A stretch of 64,000 nt of DNA from Paenibacillaceae bacterium (GCA_015057705.1 SVDU01000015.1:62001-126000), one strand, 5' to 3'; positions 9,063-18,580 are shown, numbered from the stretch's first letter. Notes: generated by a model from the letters alone, not told the origin. Numbers and translations are program-made.

Positions 9063-9091
9063 TTGATTTTTTTATTGAAATTATATATTAT
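9063..9091 (+). promoter_or_regulatory. candidate sigma-A promoter for citrate synthase
   Basis: TTGATT (9063-9068), 17-nt spacer, TATTAT (9086-9091). It leaves a leader of about 107 nt before the gene. Confidence 0.5.
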
Positions 9092-9204
9092 ATGAAAAAG
9101 TTCAAAAGTGAACAGTTGGAATATATTTACAATGGGAAAGGAGCGGGTAGGCATTTGGTAAGACGGCGGAACTTGATGATCTGTTTTCAGAAAGAGGTGT
9201 TTGC

Positions 9205-10563
9205 ATGATTGATCAGAAAGAATTTGAAAAAAACGTACAGGAGTGGTCAGATATCTGTTTAAACGATGAACGGATTGACTTAGAATCCTACGATAAATAC
9301 GATGTAAAGAGGGGGCTTAGAGATAGGAACGGTAACGGAGTGGTTGCCGGTCTGACCAAAGTGTCAAAGATCTTGTCGAGTAAAACCATAGACGGAGAGA
9401 AGGTACCTTGTGAAGGGGAACTTTATTATCGGGGATATAATATTTATGACCTGGTAAACGGAGTAGTGAAAGAGGAAAGGTATGGATTTGAAGAAATCGC
9501 CTATCTTCTTTTATTTGGAGAATTGCCGGATAAAAAACAGCTGGAACGTTTCTCCCAGACACTGGGCTACAGCAGAACTCTTCCTACCAATTTTGTCAGG
9601 GATGTAGTGATGAAAGCACCAAGCCATGACATGATGTCCACCCTTGCCAGGAGTATACTCACCTTGTCAGCTTATGACGAAAAAGCAGGGGATATATCGG
9701 TGCCAAATGTCCTTCGCCAGAGTCTGATGTTAATCAGCGTCATGCCAATGTTAGCGGTCTATGGATACCATGCCTTTAATCACTATGATCGGGGCGGGAG
9801 CATGTATATTCACAGACCCGATGAAAAACTGTCCACAGCTGAAAACATTTTAAGACTTCTAAGACCTGATATGAAGTATTCAAAAGTGGAAGCTCATGTA
9901 CTTGACCTGGCCCTTATTCTTCACATGGAACACGGCGGCGGCAATAACTCCACATTTACAACCCATGTGGTGACCTCCTCTGGTACCGATACTTACAGCG
10001 TAGTAGCGGCAGCGCTTGCATCATTAAAAGGACCAAAGCACGGCGGTGCCAACATCAAGGTAGTTGAGATGATGGAGGACTTAAGGAAAGAGGTTCACGA
10101 CTGGAAAGATGAAGGAGAAATAGAGGAGTACTTAAGAAAGCTGCTTCACAAGGAAGCATATGACCGGAAGGGACTGATCTACGGAATGGGACATGCCGTC
10201 TATTCCAAATCAGACCCCCGTGCGGAAATATTCAAAGGTTTTGTAAAACAGCTCTCGGAAGAAAAGGGGCGCATGGAAGATTTTAACCTTTATTCGGCCA
10301 TAGAGAGGCTGGCTCCCAAGGTAATCGGGGAAGAGCGCCGGATCTATAAAGGCGTCAGTGCCAATGTTGATTTTTACAGCGGATTTGTTTATTCCATGTT
10401 AGATATTCCCAATGAGTTGTTTACTCCCATTTTTGCAATAGCAAGAATCGTAGGCTGGAGTGCTCACCGGATTGAGGAGCTGATTAATATGGATAAGATT
10501 ATTCGTCCGGCTTATGTGAGTGTGATGCAGGAGGAAGAGTATAATCCCCTTGATTTAAGATGA
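9205..10563 (+). CDS. gltA: citrate synthase
   Basis: A 452-residue citrate synthase (acetyl-CoA + oxaloacetate to citrate + CoA). The three catalytic regions are visible: HMEHGGGNNSTFTTHVV (His of the first motif), GPKHGGAN (second His) and the Asp of VDFYSGFVYSMLDIP, with GMGHAVYSKSDPRAE contributing substrate contacts. It is slightly longer than classical type II enzymes because of an N-terminal extension of about 40 residues, as in clostridial homologues. No aconitase or isocitrate dehydrogenase is adjacent, so it probably feeds glutamate synthesis. GAGGTG precedes the ATG. Confidence 0.95.
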   Translation: MIDQKEFEKNVQEWSDICLNDERIDLESYDKYDVKRGLRDRNGNGVVAGLTKVSKILSSKTIDGEKVPCEGELYYRGYNIYDLVNGVVKEERYGFEEIAYLLLFGELPDKKQLERFSQTLGYSRTLPTNFVRDVVMKAPSHDMMSTLARSILTLSAYDEKAGDISVPNVLRQSLMLISVMPMLAVYGYHAFNHYDRGGSMYIHRPDEKLSTAENILRLLRPDMKYSKVEAHVLDLALILHMEHGGGNNSTFTTHVVTSSGTDTYSVVAAALASLKGPKHGGANIKVVEMMEDLRKEVHDWKDEGEIEEYLRKLLHKEAYDRKGLIYGMGHAVYSKSDPRAEIFKGFVKQLSEEKGRMEDFNLYSAIERLAPKVIGEERRIYKGVSANVDFYSGFVYSMLDIPNELFTPIFAIARIVGWSAHRIEELINMDKIIRPAYVSVMQEEEYNPLDLR

Positions 10564-10576
10564 TTATCTAATTAGA

Positions 10577-10603
10577 AAAGCAGGCTGAAAAGCCTGTTTT
10601 TTT
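10577..10603 (+). terminator. intrinsic terminator after citrate synthase
   Basis: CAGGCT (10581-10586), GAAA loop, AGCCTG (10591-10596), then seven T. Confidence 0.9.
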
Positions 10604-10619
10604 GTGACTATTTTTGGCG

Positions 10620-10631
10620 TTTACATGTAAA
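10620..10631. promoter_or_regulatory. 12-bp palindrome upstream of the phosphatase gene
   Basis: TTTACATGTAAA is a perfect palindrome about 140 bp before the phosphatase start. It could be an operator, but no regulator can be named. Confidence 0.3.
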
Positions 10632-10773
10632 TTTCAGATATAGTTTGTAAAGCTTTGGCAAAGTATCTTGAATATTATAACCCACCGATTTATGCTTTAG
10701 AAAATGAGACGCGCCTTCATTGGAAAAACATCAGACGGAATATAATAACGAGGAGCATAAGGAGGAATTAAGT

Positions 10774-12282
10774 ATGAAGAGCAGAAAGAATTATGCGGCT
10801 GCTTTTATTCTAGCTGCCTTAACAGCAGCATTGGCGGGGGGATACGTATATGCGGCAACGGAACACTTCTCTGATTCTACTACTGATCAGGCATGGGATG
10901 CGTGGACTCAGAAGTGGGAAGGGGAAGTGAGCCGTGATTACGAAAAAATAGCTCTTACACCTGGAGCAGATGAGTCAAAATTAAATTTTGCCTGGTATTC
11001 AAAAACGGATGGTACAGCAACTCCCAGGATTGAATTATCAAAAAACAGTGATTTAAGTCAATCCGTTACATACGACGGGAATGCGGTTCAGGCGGTAGAG
11101 GGATATCAGAGCAACCGGGTAACCGTGGATTCTCTTTCTGAAAATACCACATATTATTATCGGTATTTTAAAAACGGTCAGCCTTCCAAAACCGCTTCTT
11201 TTAAGACTCATAATTTTAACAGTTATTCCATGCTCTATGTTGGAGATCCTCAGATCGGTGCTTCAAAGGGGCAGACCACTTCCAGAGGAGATAAACTGGA
11301 AAACAAGTCAGAGATTAATACAGCGGCACGCAATGATGCTTTTAGCTGGAACAAGACATTAAATACCGCCATGAATGCAAATCCGGATATCAGCTTTATA
11401 CTTTCTGCAGGAGACCAGATTAATAAAAATGTTGAGGGAAGAGATATGGGAAATGAAACGGAATATGCAGGATTTTTAAATGCGGACTGGATGAAATCCC
11501 TTCCTGTTTCTACAACCATCGGAAACCACGATTCCACCAATGAAAGCTATAGTCTGCACTTTAATAATGCTAATGATACCCAGCTGGGAAAAACAACGGC
11601 AGGAGGAGATTATTTTTATAAGTATGGTCCTGCTTTGTATGTTGTGCTTAATACGAATAATTACAATTGCGCGGAACATGAACAGGCCATTCGCCAGGCA
11701 GTGGAAGCGTATCCCAAAACAACATGGAGAATTGTAATGATTCATCAGGATATTTACGGAAGTGGTCTTGATCACTCTGACTCTGATGGAATCGTCCTAA
11801 GAACCCAGCTTACTCCTTTGATGGATAAATATGATGTGGATGTGGTACTTCAGGGGCATGACCATACCTATTCCAGAAGCTATTTATTAAAGTCTGATTC
11901 TAAAACTCATTCCAATTATAATTTTTATGACTGGGATAATGTAAAGGATGAGGCAGGTAATGTATTTCCTTATACAGACGCCACTTACCAGGCCCAGAAC
12001 AATTGTTACACCATTGCGAATACAATGGCTGGGGGTGTAACAAATGGAGATGGAACACTTTATATGGAAGCCAATTCTGCAACGGGAAGCAAATTTTATG
12101 AATTGATTCCAAGCAAACAGGATTATATAGCAACAAGAAGCCAGAACTGGAATCCTACTTATTCCGTAATCCGCATAAACAACAATACCTTCGCAATTGA
12201 TACTTATGAGATTGTGGGCGGGAAGGTTCAGAAAATTGATGATACTTATGAGTTAAAAAAGACCAACGCAGCAAGAAGGTAA
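10774..12282 (+). CDS. secreted purple-acid-phosphatase-like metallophosphoesterase
   Basis: A 502-residue exported enzyme, probably releasing phosphate from organic phosphates outside the membrane. A signal peptide (to VYAATEH) is followed by an N-terminal fibronectin-like domain (about 40-150) and a calcineurin-type domain with YVGDPQIG, SAGDQIN, IGNHDS, MIHQDIYG and QGHDHTYS, which supply the two-metal ligands. This domain order is that of purple acid phosphatases. The ATG at 10774 is chosen because AAGGAGG sits about 7 nt upstream; an in-frame ATG at 10720 has none. No phosphate-regulon box was recognised. Confidence 0.88.
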   Translation: MKSRKNYAAAFILAALTAALAGGYVYAATEHFSDSTTDQAWDAWTQKWEGEVSRDYEKIALTPGADESKLNFAWYSKTDGTATPRIELSKNSDLSQSVTYDGNAVQAVEGYQSNRVTVDSLSENTTYYYRYFKNGQPSKTASFKTHNFNSYSMLYVGDPQIGASKGQTTSRGDKLENKSEINTAARNDAFSWNKTLNTAMNANPDISFILSAGDQINKNVEGRDMGNETEYAGFLNADWMKSLPVSTTIGNHDSTNESYSLHFNNANDTQLGKTTAGGDYFYKYGPALYVVLNTNNYNCAEHEQAIRQAVEAYPKTTWRIVMIHQDIYGSGLDHSDSDGIVLRTQLTPLMDKYDVDVVLQGHDHTYSRSYLLKSDSKTHSNYNFYDWDNVKDEAGNVFPYTDATYQAQNNCYTIANTMAGGVTNGDGTLYMEANSATGSKFYELIPSKQDYIATRSQNWNPTYSVIRINNNTFAIDTYEIVGGKVQKIDDTYELKKTNAARR

Positions 12283-12298
12283 TAGGTTTCTAAGATCT

Positions 12299-12330
12299 CC
12301 GGGGCAAATGGCTGAGGCTGAATGCCCCGG
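12299..12330 (+). repeat. inverted repeat between the phosphatase and yibE/F genes
   Basis: CCGGGGCA (12299-12306) and TGCCCCGG (12323-12330) are perfectly complementary. There is no T-run, so it may be an RNA-stabilising hairpin rather than an intrinsic terminator. Confidence 0.5.
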
Positions 12331-12375
12331 GGTATAGACGGAAAAAAGTAACAGGTGAGAAAGGAGCCGCCATAT

Positions 12376-13539
12376 ATGGAATTTGAGCAGCAGGGAAAAA
12401 CCACATGGATAACACAAGAAAAGAGGTGGCTTCAGTGGATCGTATTTGCAGCTGTTATGGCAGCATTTACTCTGTTTTTGATCCGTTTTAATCAGGTAGA
12501 TATAGCCAGCCTTATATCCACACAAGGAAGAACCTTTGAACGTGGCCGGGTTATAGAGGTTCTTTCGGACAATTTACAGGAAGATGGCAGCAGGACCGGC
12601 CAGCAGAATGTTCTGGTTGAAATTCGTTCCGGATCTCTGAAAGGTAAAATGGTTGAGGCAACCAGCAACAATGGTTATCTGTTTGGAGCAGCCTGTGAAC
12701 CAGGAATGAATGTAATTTTGATTCAAAGCGTGTCCGGTGATATTGCTATCCATACAGTATACAGCGTAGATCGGGAGTGGGCTGTTCTTGGATTTGTTCT
12801 GCTTTTTCTGGCGGTGGTCTGTGTAATAGGGGGCTGGAAAGGCTTTTATTCCTGTGTAGGACTGATCTTTACCTTCGTCTGCATCGTGTGGCTTTATATA
12901 CCAATGATTTATAAGGGATATTCTCCATTTTTTGCAGCAGTCCTGGTTGCATCAATCACTACTTTTGTCACAATGTATTTACTGGGAGGCTGGTCCGGAA
13001 AAACGTTGTGTGCTGTGGCAGGAACTGTGAGCGGAGTTATCATTGCGGGTGTGTCAGCCTATGCATTTGGTGCGGTATCTCATATCTCAGGTTACAATGT
13101 ATCTGATATTGAGTCATTGACAGTACTGGAAAACATACGAGGAATCCGTGTTGGGGAACTTCTGTTTTCCGGTTTACTGATTTCTGCTCTGGGCGCAGTT
13201 ATGGACGTGGGAATGTCCATATCGTCCACTGTATTTGAGATACATACCAACAATCCTGAACTGACCACAAAAGAGCTGTTTCGTTCTGGCATGAATGTAG
13301 GCAGAGATGCCATGGGAACCATGGTGAATACCTTAATCCTGGCATTTGTGGGCAGCGGAGTCAGTACGCTGTTGTTAAACTATGCTTATGAACTGCCTTA
13401 TCTGCAGATTATTAATTCCAACAACATGGTAATTGAAATCATGCAGGGGATTTCAGGAAGTTTAGGAGTCGTGATGACGATTCCAATTGTATCCCTGATG
13501 GCATCGGTAACGGCTGTAAGGTGGAAGATAAACCGCTGA
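12376..13539 (+). CDS. YibE/F-like multi-spanning membrane protein
   Basis: A 387-residue membrane protein. A first helix (about 20-40) is followed by an extracytoplasmic beta-rich domain (about 45-135) and then seven or eight helices. The glycine/alanine-rich stretch ISALGAVMDVGMSISSTVFE and the later RSGMNVGRDAMGTMVNTLILAF are characteristic of the YibE/F family. Function is unknown; transport has been suggested for the family but nothing here proves it. Start chosen at 12376 because AAGGAG lies 9 nt before it; an in-frame GTG at 12355 overlaps that region. Confidence 0.82.
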   Translation: MEFEQQGKTTWITQEKRWLQWIVFAAVMAAFTLFLIRFNQVDIASLISTQGRTFERGRVIEVLSDNLQEDGSRTGQQNVLVEIRSGSLKGKMVEATSNNGYLFGAACEPGMNVILIQSVSGDIAIHTVYSVDREWAVLGFVLLFLAVVCVIGGWKGFYSCVGLIFTFVCIVWLYIPMIYKGYSPFFAAVLVASITTFVTMYLLGGWSGKTLCAVAGTVSGVIIAGVSAYAFGAVSHISGYNVSDIESLTVLENIRGIRVGELLFSGLLISALGAVMDVGMSISSTVFEIHTNNPELTTKELFRSGMNVGRDAMGTMVNTLILAFVGSGVSTLLLNYAYELPYLQIINSNNMVIEIMQGISGSLGVVMTIPIVSLMASVTAVRWKINR

Positions 13540-13546
13540 TACATAC

Positions 13547-14521
13547 TTAATAACTGGAATGTATGATTCGGTGAAGCTCAGCAAATTTGTCAGTCAGATG
13601 GCCGGCAGCCCATTCATACATATCCCGGGTTTCGTATTGGCGATAATCGAATTCCTGGATAACAAGGAGCATGGTGTAAACGTCATACCATATCGCCCGT
13701 AAGTATTCCTTTTCTGTAAGTTGGGCAATGCCGTACCCATTGAAAAAATTCGTGTCCGAACTATAGGTTCGAAATCCGACTTCCATCAGGGGATCTGCCC
13801 AAAGACTTCTCTCCCAGTCTATCAAACCGGTAATCCGGTTATCTTTCACAAAGATATTTCCATCCCACAGATCCCAGTGGACTAGTACGGGGGTTTTAAC
13901 CTCATCAAACAGTTCTTTACATGTTTCTAAATCCTCAAACAACTGTTTTTTGGATATCTTTAAGTCAATGGACAAACGTTCTCCATCTGAAAAAGCAAGC
14001 TCTGTCATAGTGGAAAACACATGATACCAGTCATTTCCCTGAAAAGACGGCTGTCCCAGATAGCCGAATTTGTTTCCATGAATCGAGTTGATTTTTCTGT
14101 TCAAACTGCCCGCTTCTGTTCGAACGGCTGACTGGACATCCGGAGACAGACTGGAAAGAATGGAGTGGAAGCTCGCGCCCTCCAGTACCTCCATGAAAAA
14201 ATATGGAGCATGAATCAGGCTTAGACTGTCATCATAAAATAAAACTTTTGCAACTGGTACATCAGATTGTTCTTTTACTGTGCGCATAGCAAGGACTTCG
14301 CTCATCATAATATTCTTTTCGTATGACATAACAAGAGCATCCTTAGGAGGTGCAATCTTTAATATACAGGAGGGGGCATGCTCCAGGGATATTTTATATG
14401 CCACATTAAAATAACCTTCTGTCAGTTCTTCAATATCTGTACAGACTGCATGTGGAAATGCGTGATGAATAAGGTTAAGAAGAGTCTCTTCCGATTGAAT
14501 ATTTTTTGTCAGGCTGTTCAT
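13547..14521 (-). CDS. aminoglycoside phosphotransferase (APH) family kinase
   Basis: A 324-residue small-molecule kinase of the APH/choline-kinase fold. The catalytic loop is HWDLWDGNIF (about residue 220; catalytic Asp and metal-binding Asn) and the metal-binding Asp is in GLIDWERS. An N-lobe Lys in CILKIAPP would bind ATP. The family covers antibiotic kinases and many metabolic kinases, so resistance cannot be concluded. It is divergent from a TetR gene, and its promoter contains a near-perfect palindrome, which suggests control by that repressor. Confidence 0.85.
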   Translation of the reverse strand: MNSLTKNIQSEETLLNLIHHAFPHAVCTDIEELTEGYFNVAYKISLEHAPSCILKIAPPKDALVMSYEKNIMMSEVLAMRTVKEQSDVPVAKVLFYDDSLSLIHAPYFFMEVLEGASFHSILSSLSPDVQSAVRTEAGSLNRKINSIHGNKFGYLGQPSFQGNDWYHVFSTMTELAFSDGERLSIDLKISKKQLFEDLETCKELFDEVKTPVLVHWDLWDGNIFVKDNRITGLIDWERSLWADPLMEVGFRTYSSDTNFFNGYGIAQLTEKEYLRAIWYDVYTMLLVIQEFDYRQYETRDMYEWAAGHLTDKFAELHRIIHSSY

Positions 14522-14565
14522 CGTTCTCCGTTCCTTTCTAAGGTGCCGTTTGCTTGTTTTTTATC

Positions 14566-14594
14566 ATTGTAACACAGTGATTTCGCTGTGTCAC
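14566..14594 (-). promoter_or_regulatory. promoter of the APH gene with operator-like palindrome in the spacer
   Basis: On the minus strand GTGACA (14589-14594), 17-nt spacer and TACAAT (14566-14571). The palindrome ACACAGTGA-TT-TCGCTGTGT (14572-14591, one mismatch) fills the spacer, an ideal place for a repressor. Confidence 0.5.
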
Positions 14595-14670
14595 TACAAG
14601 TACAGATCCGGGCAACTGGATTTAATTCATGGACGTTTTTTCCTCTCTTGTGATATACTGAATTATGTAA

Positions 14671-14688
14671 TTTCATCTCCGGATGAAA
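14671..14688. promoter_or_regulatory. candidate TetR operator ahead of its own gene
   Basis: TTTCATC-TCCG-GATGAAA is a perfect inverted repeat 20 bp upstream of the TetR start, just before its ribosome site. Autoregulation is an inference from position. Confidence 0.45.
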
Positions 14689-14707
14689 ATTAAGGAGGAA
14701 TTGTTAC

Positions 14708-15298
14708 GTGGCGAAAAAAAGTGTGCGCAATACCAGGGGAAAAATCGTAAGCGCAGCCTGGAAACTGTTTTATGAACAGGGATATGAAGATACGACTGTG
14801 GAGGAAATCATAGAACTTTCCAAGACGTCAAAAGGGTCGTTCTATCATTATTTTGATGGGAAGGATGCGCTTCTCAGTACGCTTAGTGTTTTGTTTGATG
14901 ATAAATATGAAGAGCTGAAAACTCAGCTTGATCCTGAACTTTCGGCTGTAGAAAAGCTGCTATGGTTAAACAGTGAGCTATTTACAATGATAGAAAATAG
15001 TATTTCCATTGATCTTCTGGCAAGATTATTATCCACCCAGCTTATAACAAATGGCGAGAAGCATTTACTAGATCATAACCGAACCTATTATAAGCTGTTA
15101 AGAAAGATTATTGCCCAGGGACAGGAAGACGGACAGATTGGAACCAAAATGAGCGTCACTGAAATGGTGAAGCTTTATGCTCTCTGTGAACGGGCGTTTT
15201 TATATGACTGGTGTCTGTGCGGAGGAGAGTATTCACTGAGACAATACAGTGCATCGGTGCTGCCATCCTTTCTAAGCGGATTTCTGCCGGAAAAATAA
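14708..15298 (+). CDS. TetR/AcrR family transcriptional regulator
   Basis: A 196-residue repressor. Residues about 8-55 form the TetR helix-turn-helix (IVSAAWKLFYEQGYEDTTVEEI, broken here by no gaps, then SKGSFYHYFDGKD). The C-terminal helical domain would bind an unknown ligand. The gene starts at a GTG, 9 nt after AAGGAGG. It is divergent from the APH-like kinase; two palindromes lie in the shared intergenic region, so it probably controls both genes. Confidence 0.88.
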   Translation: MAKKSVRNTRGKIVSAAWKLFYEQGYEDTTVEEIIELSKTSKGSFYHYFDGKDALLSTLSVLFDDKYEELKTQLDPELSAVEKLLWLNSELFTMIENSISIDLLARLLSTQLITNGEKHLLDHNRTYYKLLRKIIAQGQEDGQIGTKMSVTEMVKLYALCERAFLYDWCLCGGEYSLRQYSASVLPSFLSGFLPEK

Positions 15299-15420
15299 AT
15301 TACACATACTTGTATTAGAATTATAATTAACTGGAGTACAGTTAAAAATCCTTATAAAATATAGATATAATTCTATTTTTTATAAAAAAGTATGGTATTT
15401 AGTCTATACTTCGTTCTGCG

Positions 15421-15449
15421 TTGCGTTCTATTTTTGTTGATGCTATAAT
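15421..15449 (+). promoter_or_regulatory. sigma-A promoter for putP
   Basis: TTGCGT (15421-15426), 17-nt spacer, TATAAT (15444-15449); start codon about 60 bp downstream. Confidence 0.65.
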
Positions 15450-15511
15450 ACACATTATTGCTGTGTTATAAAGCTGACAGCAGAAATAAGTGAGTAACAA
15501 GGAGGAACGTT

Positions 15512-17047
15512 ATGAGTATAGGTCAAATAGGCATATTATCTGCCATTGTGGTTTATCTGGTGGCAATGGTCTATATCGGGTTTTATTACAGCAAGAAGGG
15601 TGGGGGTGACTCTGCTGACGAATTCTATCTGGGAGGAAGGAAGCTGGGGCCGTTAGTAACTGCCATGAGTGCTGAGGCATCAGACATGAGCAGCTGGCTG
15701 CTGATGGGACTTCCGGGTGTTGCTTATATGACTGGTATAGCTGACGCCGGCTGGACAGCAATCGGTCTGGCAGCGGGCACATACTTAAACTGGCTTTTGG
15801 TTGCAAGACGACTTCGCCGGTATTCCGTGGTTTGCAATACCATTACCATTCCGGATTTTTTCTCCCGACGCTATCGGGATGAGAAAAATATTTTAATGTG
15901 TATCTCTGCAGTAATTATTCTTGTTTTCTTTATTCCATATACTGCTTCCGGTTTTAAGGCAATAGGTACCCTGTTTAACAGTTTATATCACATAGACTAT
16001 CATACTGTTATGATTATTGGTGCAATCGTAGTGGTGGGATACACGGTAATGGGTGGGTTCATGGCGGTTTCCACAACCGACCTTGTTCAGAGTATTGTTA
16101 TGAGCATTTCACTTATTATCATTGTATTTTATGGAATATCAGTAGCTGGTGGCTGGGACAGAGTAACAGAGAATGCAGGCGCTTTAGAAGGCTATTTAAG
16201 CATGAGCAGAACCCATAATATGGCAGATCAGACATCATCCCCTTACGGTATATTAAATATTGTATCTACTCTGGCATGGGGGCTGGGATATTTTGGTATG
16301 CCTCATATTCTTCTGCGTTTTATGGCTATCAGTGATGAGAAGAAGCTTACAACTTCCCGCCGTATTGCGTCTACCTGGGTAGTGATATCCATGTTTGTAG
16401 CAATTCTTATCGGAATCATTGGTTACAGCGTTTCTGTGGCTGGCGGTATTCCGGTATTCACCTCCGGATCGGAAGCGGAAACAGTGATTATCCGGCTGGC
16501 GGGGCTTTTGGGAAGTCATGGTTTTCTTTATTCCGTATTGGCAGGTGTGGTGCTTGCAGGTATACTTGCATGTACCATGTCTACGGCAGATTCCCAGCTG
16601 TTAACAGCTGCATCAGGAGTATCCCAGAATCTTATGCAGGATTTTTTAAAGCTTAAAGTAAGTCATAAAACTTCCATGCTGGCGGCCAGGCTGACGGTAG
16701 TTGGAGTCGCACTGATCGCGGTGTTCCTTGCTTGGGATCCCAATAGTTCCGTATTCACCATCGTTTCCTTTGCCTGGGCTGGTTTTGGAGCTTCCTTTGG
16801 CCCTGTAATGCTGTTTGCACTGTTCTGGAAGAGAAGTAATTTTTACGGTGCTGTTGCAGGAATGGTTTCTGGAGGCGCAATGGTGTTTATCTGGAAGTAT
16901 CTGGTGAGGCCTCTGGGTGGAGTCTTTAACATCTATGAACTTCTTCCGGCTTTTACTGTGGCATGCGGGGCAATCATTATCGTATCGCTTTTAACACCCG
17001 AACCTGATCATGAAATTTATAAGGAATTTGATTCAGTAAATAAATAA
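15512..17047 (+). CDS. putP: sodium/proline symporter (SSS family)
   Basis: A 511-residue transporter with about 13 membrane helices. It has the family features DEFYLGGRKLGP in the first loop and AMSAEASDMSSWLLMGLPG in helix 2, where PutP Na+ and proline ligands lie, plus a later STADSQLLTAASG with conserved Ser/Thr residues of the second sodium-site helix. It imports proline with Na+ across the cytoplasmic membrane. AAGGAGG precedes the ATG. It stands alone between its own promoter and terminator. Confidence 0.92.
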   Translation: MSIGQIGILSAIVVYLVAMVYIGFYYSKKGGGDSADEFYLGGRKLGPLVTAMSAEASDMSSWLLMGLPGVAYMTGIADAGWTAIGLAAGTYLNWLLVARRLRRYSVVCNTITIPDFFSRRYRDEKNILMCISAVIILVFFIPYTASGFKAIGTLFNSLYHIDYHTVMIIGAIVVVGYTVMGGFMAVSTTDLVQSIVMSISLIIIVFYGISVAGGWDRVTENAGALEGYLSMSRTHNMADQTSSPYGILNIVSTLAWGLGYFGMPHILLRFMAISDEKKLTTSRRIASTWVVISMFVAILIGIIGYSVSVAGGIPVFTSGSEAETVIIRLAGLLGSHGFLYSVLAGVVLAGILACTMSTADSQLLTAASGVSQNLMQDFLKLKVSHKTSMLAARLTVVGVALIAVFLAWDPNSSVFTIVSFAWAGFGASFGPVMLFALFWKRSNFYGAVAGMVSGGAMVFIWKYLVRPLGGVFNIYELLPAFTVACGAIIIVSLLTPEPDHEIYKEFDSVNK

Positions 17048-17061
17048 CAAAAAAGCATAGT

Positions 17062-17100
17062 AAAAACTGCCGGGTATTTGAATTCCGGCAGTTTTTATTT
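17062..17100 (+). terminator. intrinsic terminator after putP
   Basis: AAAAACTGCCGG (17062-17073) pairs with CCGGCAGTTTTT (17085-17096), followed by more T. Works in either direction. Confidence 0.92.
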
Positions 17101-17174
17101 GCTTTTTTAACATATGGGATTTACAATAATTAAAAATCTGAATGACATACTGATAGAATGAAAGGAGTTTATTG

Positions 17175-17813
17175 ATGCTTTTTGATAACAAGAATGTTCC
17201 TGAGCACGTGGGAGAGGTTATTGAGAACCTAAATAAAAATAAAATGGCAGGATATTATGTGGATCAACAGGGTCTGTTGATTTCTCTTTTGGATGAGTTG
17301 ATCAAAGATGGAGAAACCGTAGGCTGCGGGGATTCAGTGACGCTGGATCAGCTTGGGGTATTCGATCATTTGAGAATTCGGAACATTCATTTTCTGGATA
17401 AGTTTCAACCTTCTCTGACTGGCAAAGATAAAAGGGAATTGTATTTGCAGAATTTCCGGGCAGATACATTTGTTACCGGAGTAAATGCAATTACAAAAAA
17501 AGGCGAGCTGTTTAATATAGATGGAAATGGAAGCAGAGTGGCTCCCATGTTATATGGACCTGGTCAGGTAATTGTTGTAGCAGGAGTTAATAAAATCACT
17601 GATAATCTGGACGAAGCCATAAAAAGAACCAGGCAGATTGCGGCACCACTGGATGCAAAACGGCTGGGAAAATCAACTCCTTGCGCGGCTTTGGGAAGGT
17701 GTATTGACTGCAATCATAAAGAAAGATTCTGCAATGACTTTGTCCTGATAAAAGGCCAGTTTATAAAGGACCGCATAAAAGTGATTATTGTGGATCAGAG
17801 TCTGGGATATTAA
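17175..17813 (+). CDS. LUD domain protein (DUF162, LutC-like)
   Basis: A 212-residue protein with the lactate-utilisation (LUD/DUF162) fold: GCGDSVTLDQLG near residue 55, FVTGVNAITKKGELFNIDGNG near 105 and the ending GVNKITDNLDEA. The segment CAALGRCIDCNHKERFC adds a Cys cluster. True lactate utilisation needs LutA/LutB partners, which are absent, so this is the stand-alone clostridial type of unknown role. The ATG at 17175 lies 7 nt after AAAGGAG; a TTG precedes it directly. Confidence 0.85.
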   Translation: MLFDNKNVPEHVGEVIENLNKNKMAGYYVDQQGLLISLLDELIKDGETVGCGDSVTLDQLGVFDHLRIRNIHFLDKFQPSLTGKDKRELYLQNFRADTFVTGVNAITKKGELFNIDGNGSRVAPMLYGPGQVIVVAGVNKITDNLDEAIKRTRQIAAPLDAKRLGKSTPCAALGRCIDCNHKERFCNDFVLIKGQFIKDRIKVIIVDQSLGY

Positions 17814-17913
17814 GAAGGCACCGGCTTATTGGTTAATCAGTTCTAAGAATTATTCTTCCCCAGATCTTGGCGTCAAGTGGAAGCAATTATCAGAACGAAA
17901 GATTTATTAAAAC

Positions 17914-17956
17914 AAGAGAGCTGAAATGTCGCTAAATCAGGCATCCCAGCTCTCTT
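17914..17956. terminator. terminator of the V-ATPase operon (bidirectional)
   Basis: AAGAGAGCTG (17914-17923) and CAGCTCTCTT (17947-17956) form a 10-bp stem. On the minus strand GTTTTAATAAAT follows, and on the plus strand ATTTTAC follows. Confidence 0.8.
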
Positions 17957-17959
17957 ATT

Positions 17960-18580
17960 TTACATGCTTTTCTTGGTGCGCTTAATAACTTTAAGTCTTG
18001 TAAATTCCTCCCGGTCCTTTTCCTCCAGAGAATTTGTAATATTTCTGGTAAGAGTTTCGTAGCGGGGTATGGTAATGTTCTTTAATGCGTTAGCCCGTTT
18101 TTGTGTCCTTTTAATACTGTTAGCCAGACGATAAGCTGAGTTTTCCACCATGGAAAGTTTTACGGAAAGCAATTTTACCTTTTCAAAATGATAACGTGCC
18201 TCATCAAGAGATTCCCTCGTGCTGTAATAAGCATAGGTTAAATTAAGAGGCATTTCCTCATGCTCCACTAATGGAATCTCAGTGCCCATAATGCTTCGTG
18301 TCTTAATACGCACCCTGTCATCAATGGGTACTGCCATGGCAATATCCTGCACGTAATTAATTCCCAGTTCAATGTTTGCCTTCTGAAGTGCTTTATACGC
18401 AGCAGTAAACGTCACGTCAATTTCCGACTGAATTCCCTTGGCCTCATCGATTAAGCTCATCAGTTCTTTGATCAGGATGTTCCTCTTTTTATCCATCAGC
18501 TCATAACCCTGTCTGGCTAATGTCAGGGAGTTCTTCGCAAGGATTAAATTACCCTTGGTAGGAAATGTATTCGGATTCAT
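17960..18580 (-). CDS. ntpD: V/A-type ATP synthase subunit D (central stalk)
   Basis: A 206-residue, almost wholly helical protein that forms the rotor axle inside the A3B3 head. The start (MNPNTFPTKGNLILAKNSL) and the internal RTQKRANALKNITIPRYE near the C-terminus are signatures of subunit D. It is the last gene of the V-type operon, 11 bp after subunit B with an AGGAGGTG ribosome site, and is followed at once by the operon terminator. Confidence 0.93.
   Translation of the reverse strand: MNPNTFPTKGNLILAKNSLTLARQGYELMDKKRNILIKELMSLIDEAKGIQSEIDVTFTAAYKALQKANIELGINYVQDIAMAVPIDDRVRIKTRSIMGTEIPLVEHEEMPLNLTYAYYSTRESLDEARYHFEKVKLLSVKLSMVENSAYRLANSIKRTQKRANALKNITIPRYETLTRNITNSLEEKDREEFTRLKVIKRTKKSM

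Noticed and set aside
12299-12330. Intrinsic terminator after the phosphatase gene
   Set aside because: The hairpin is good but no T-run follows on either strand.
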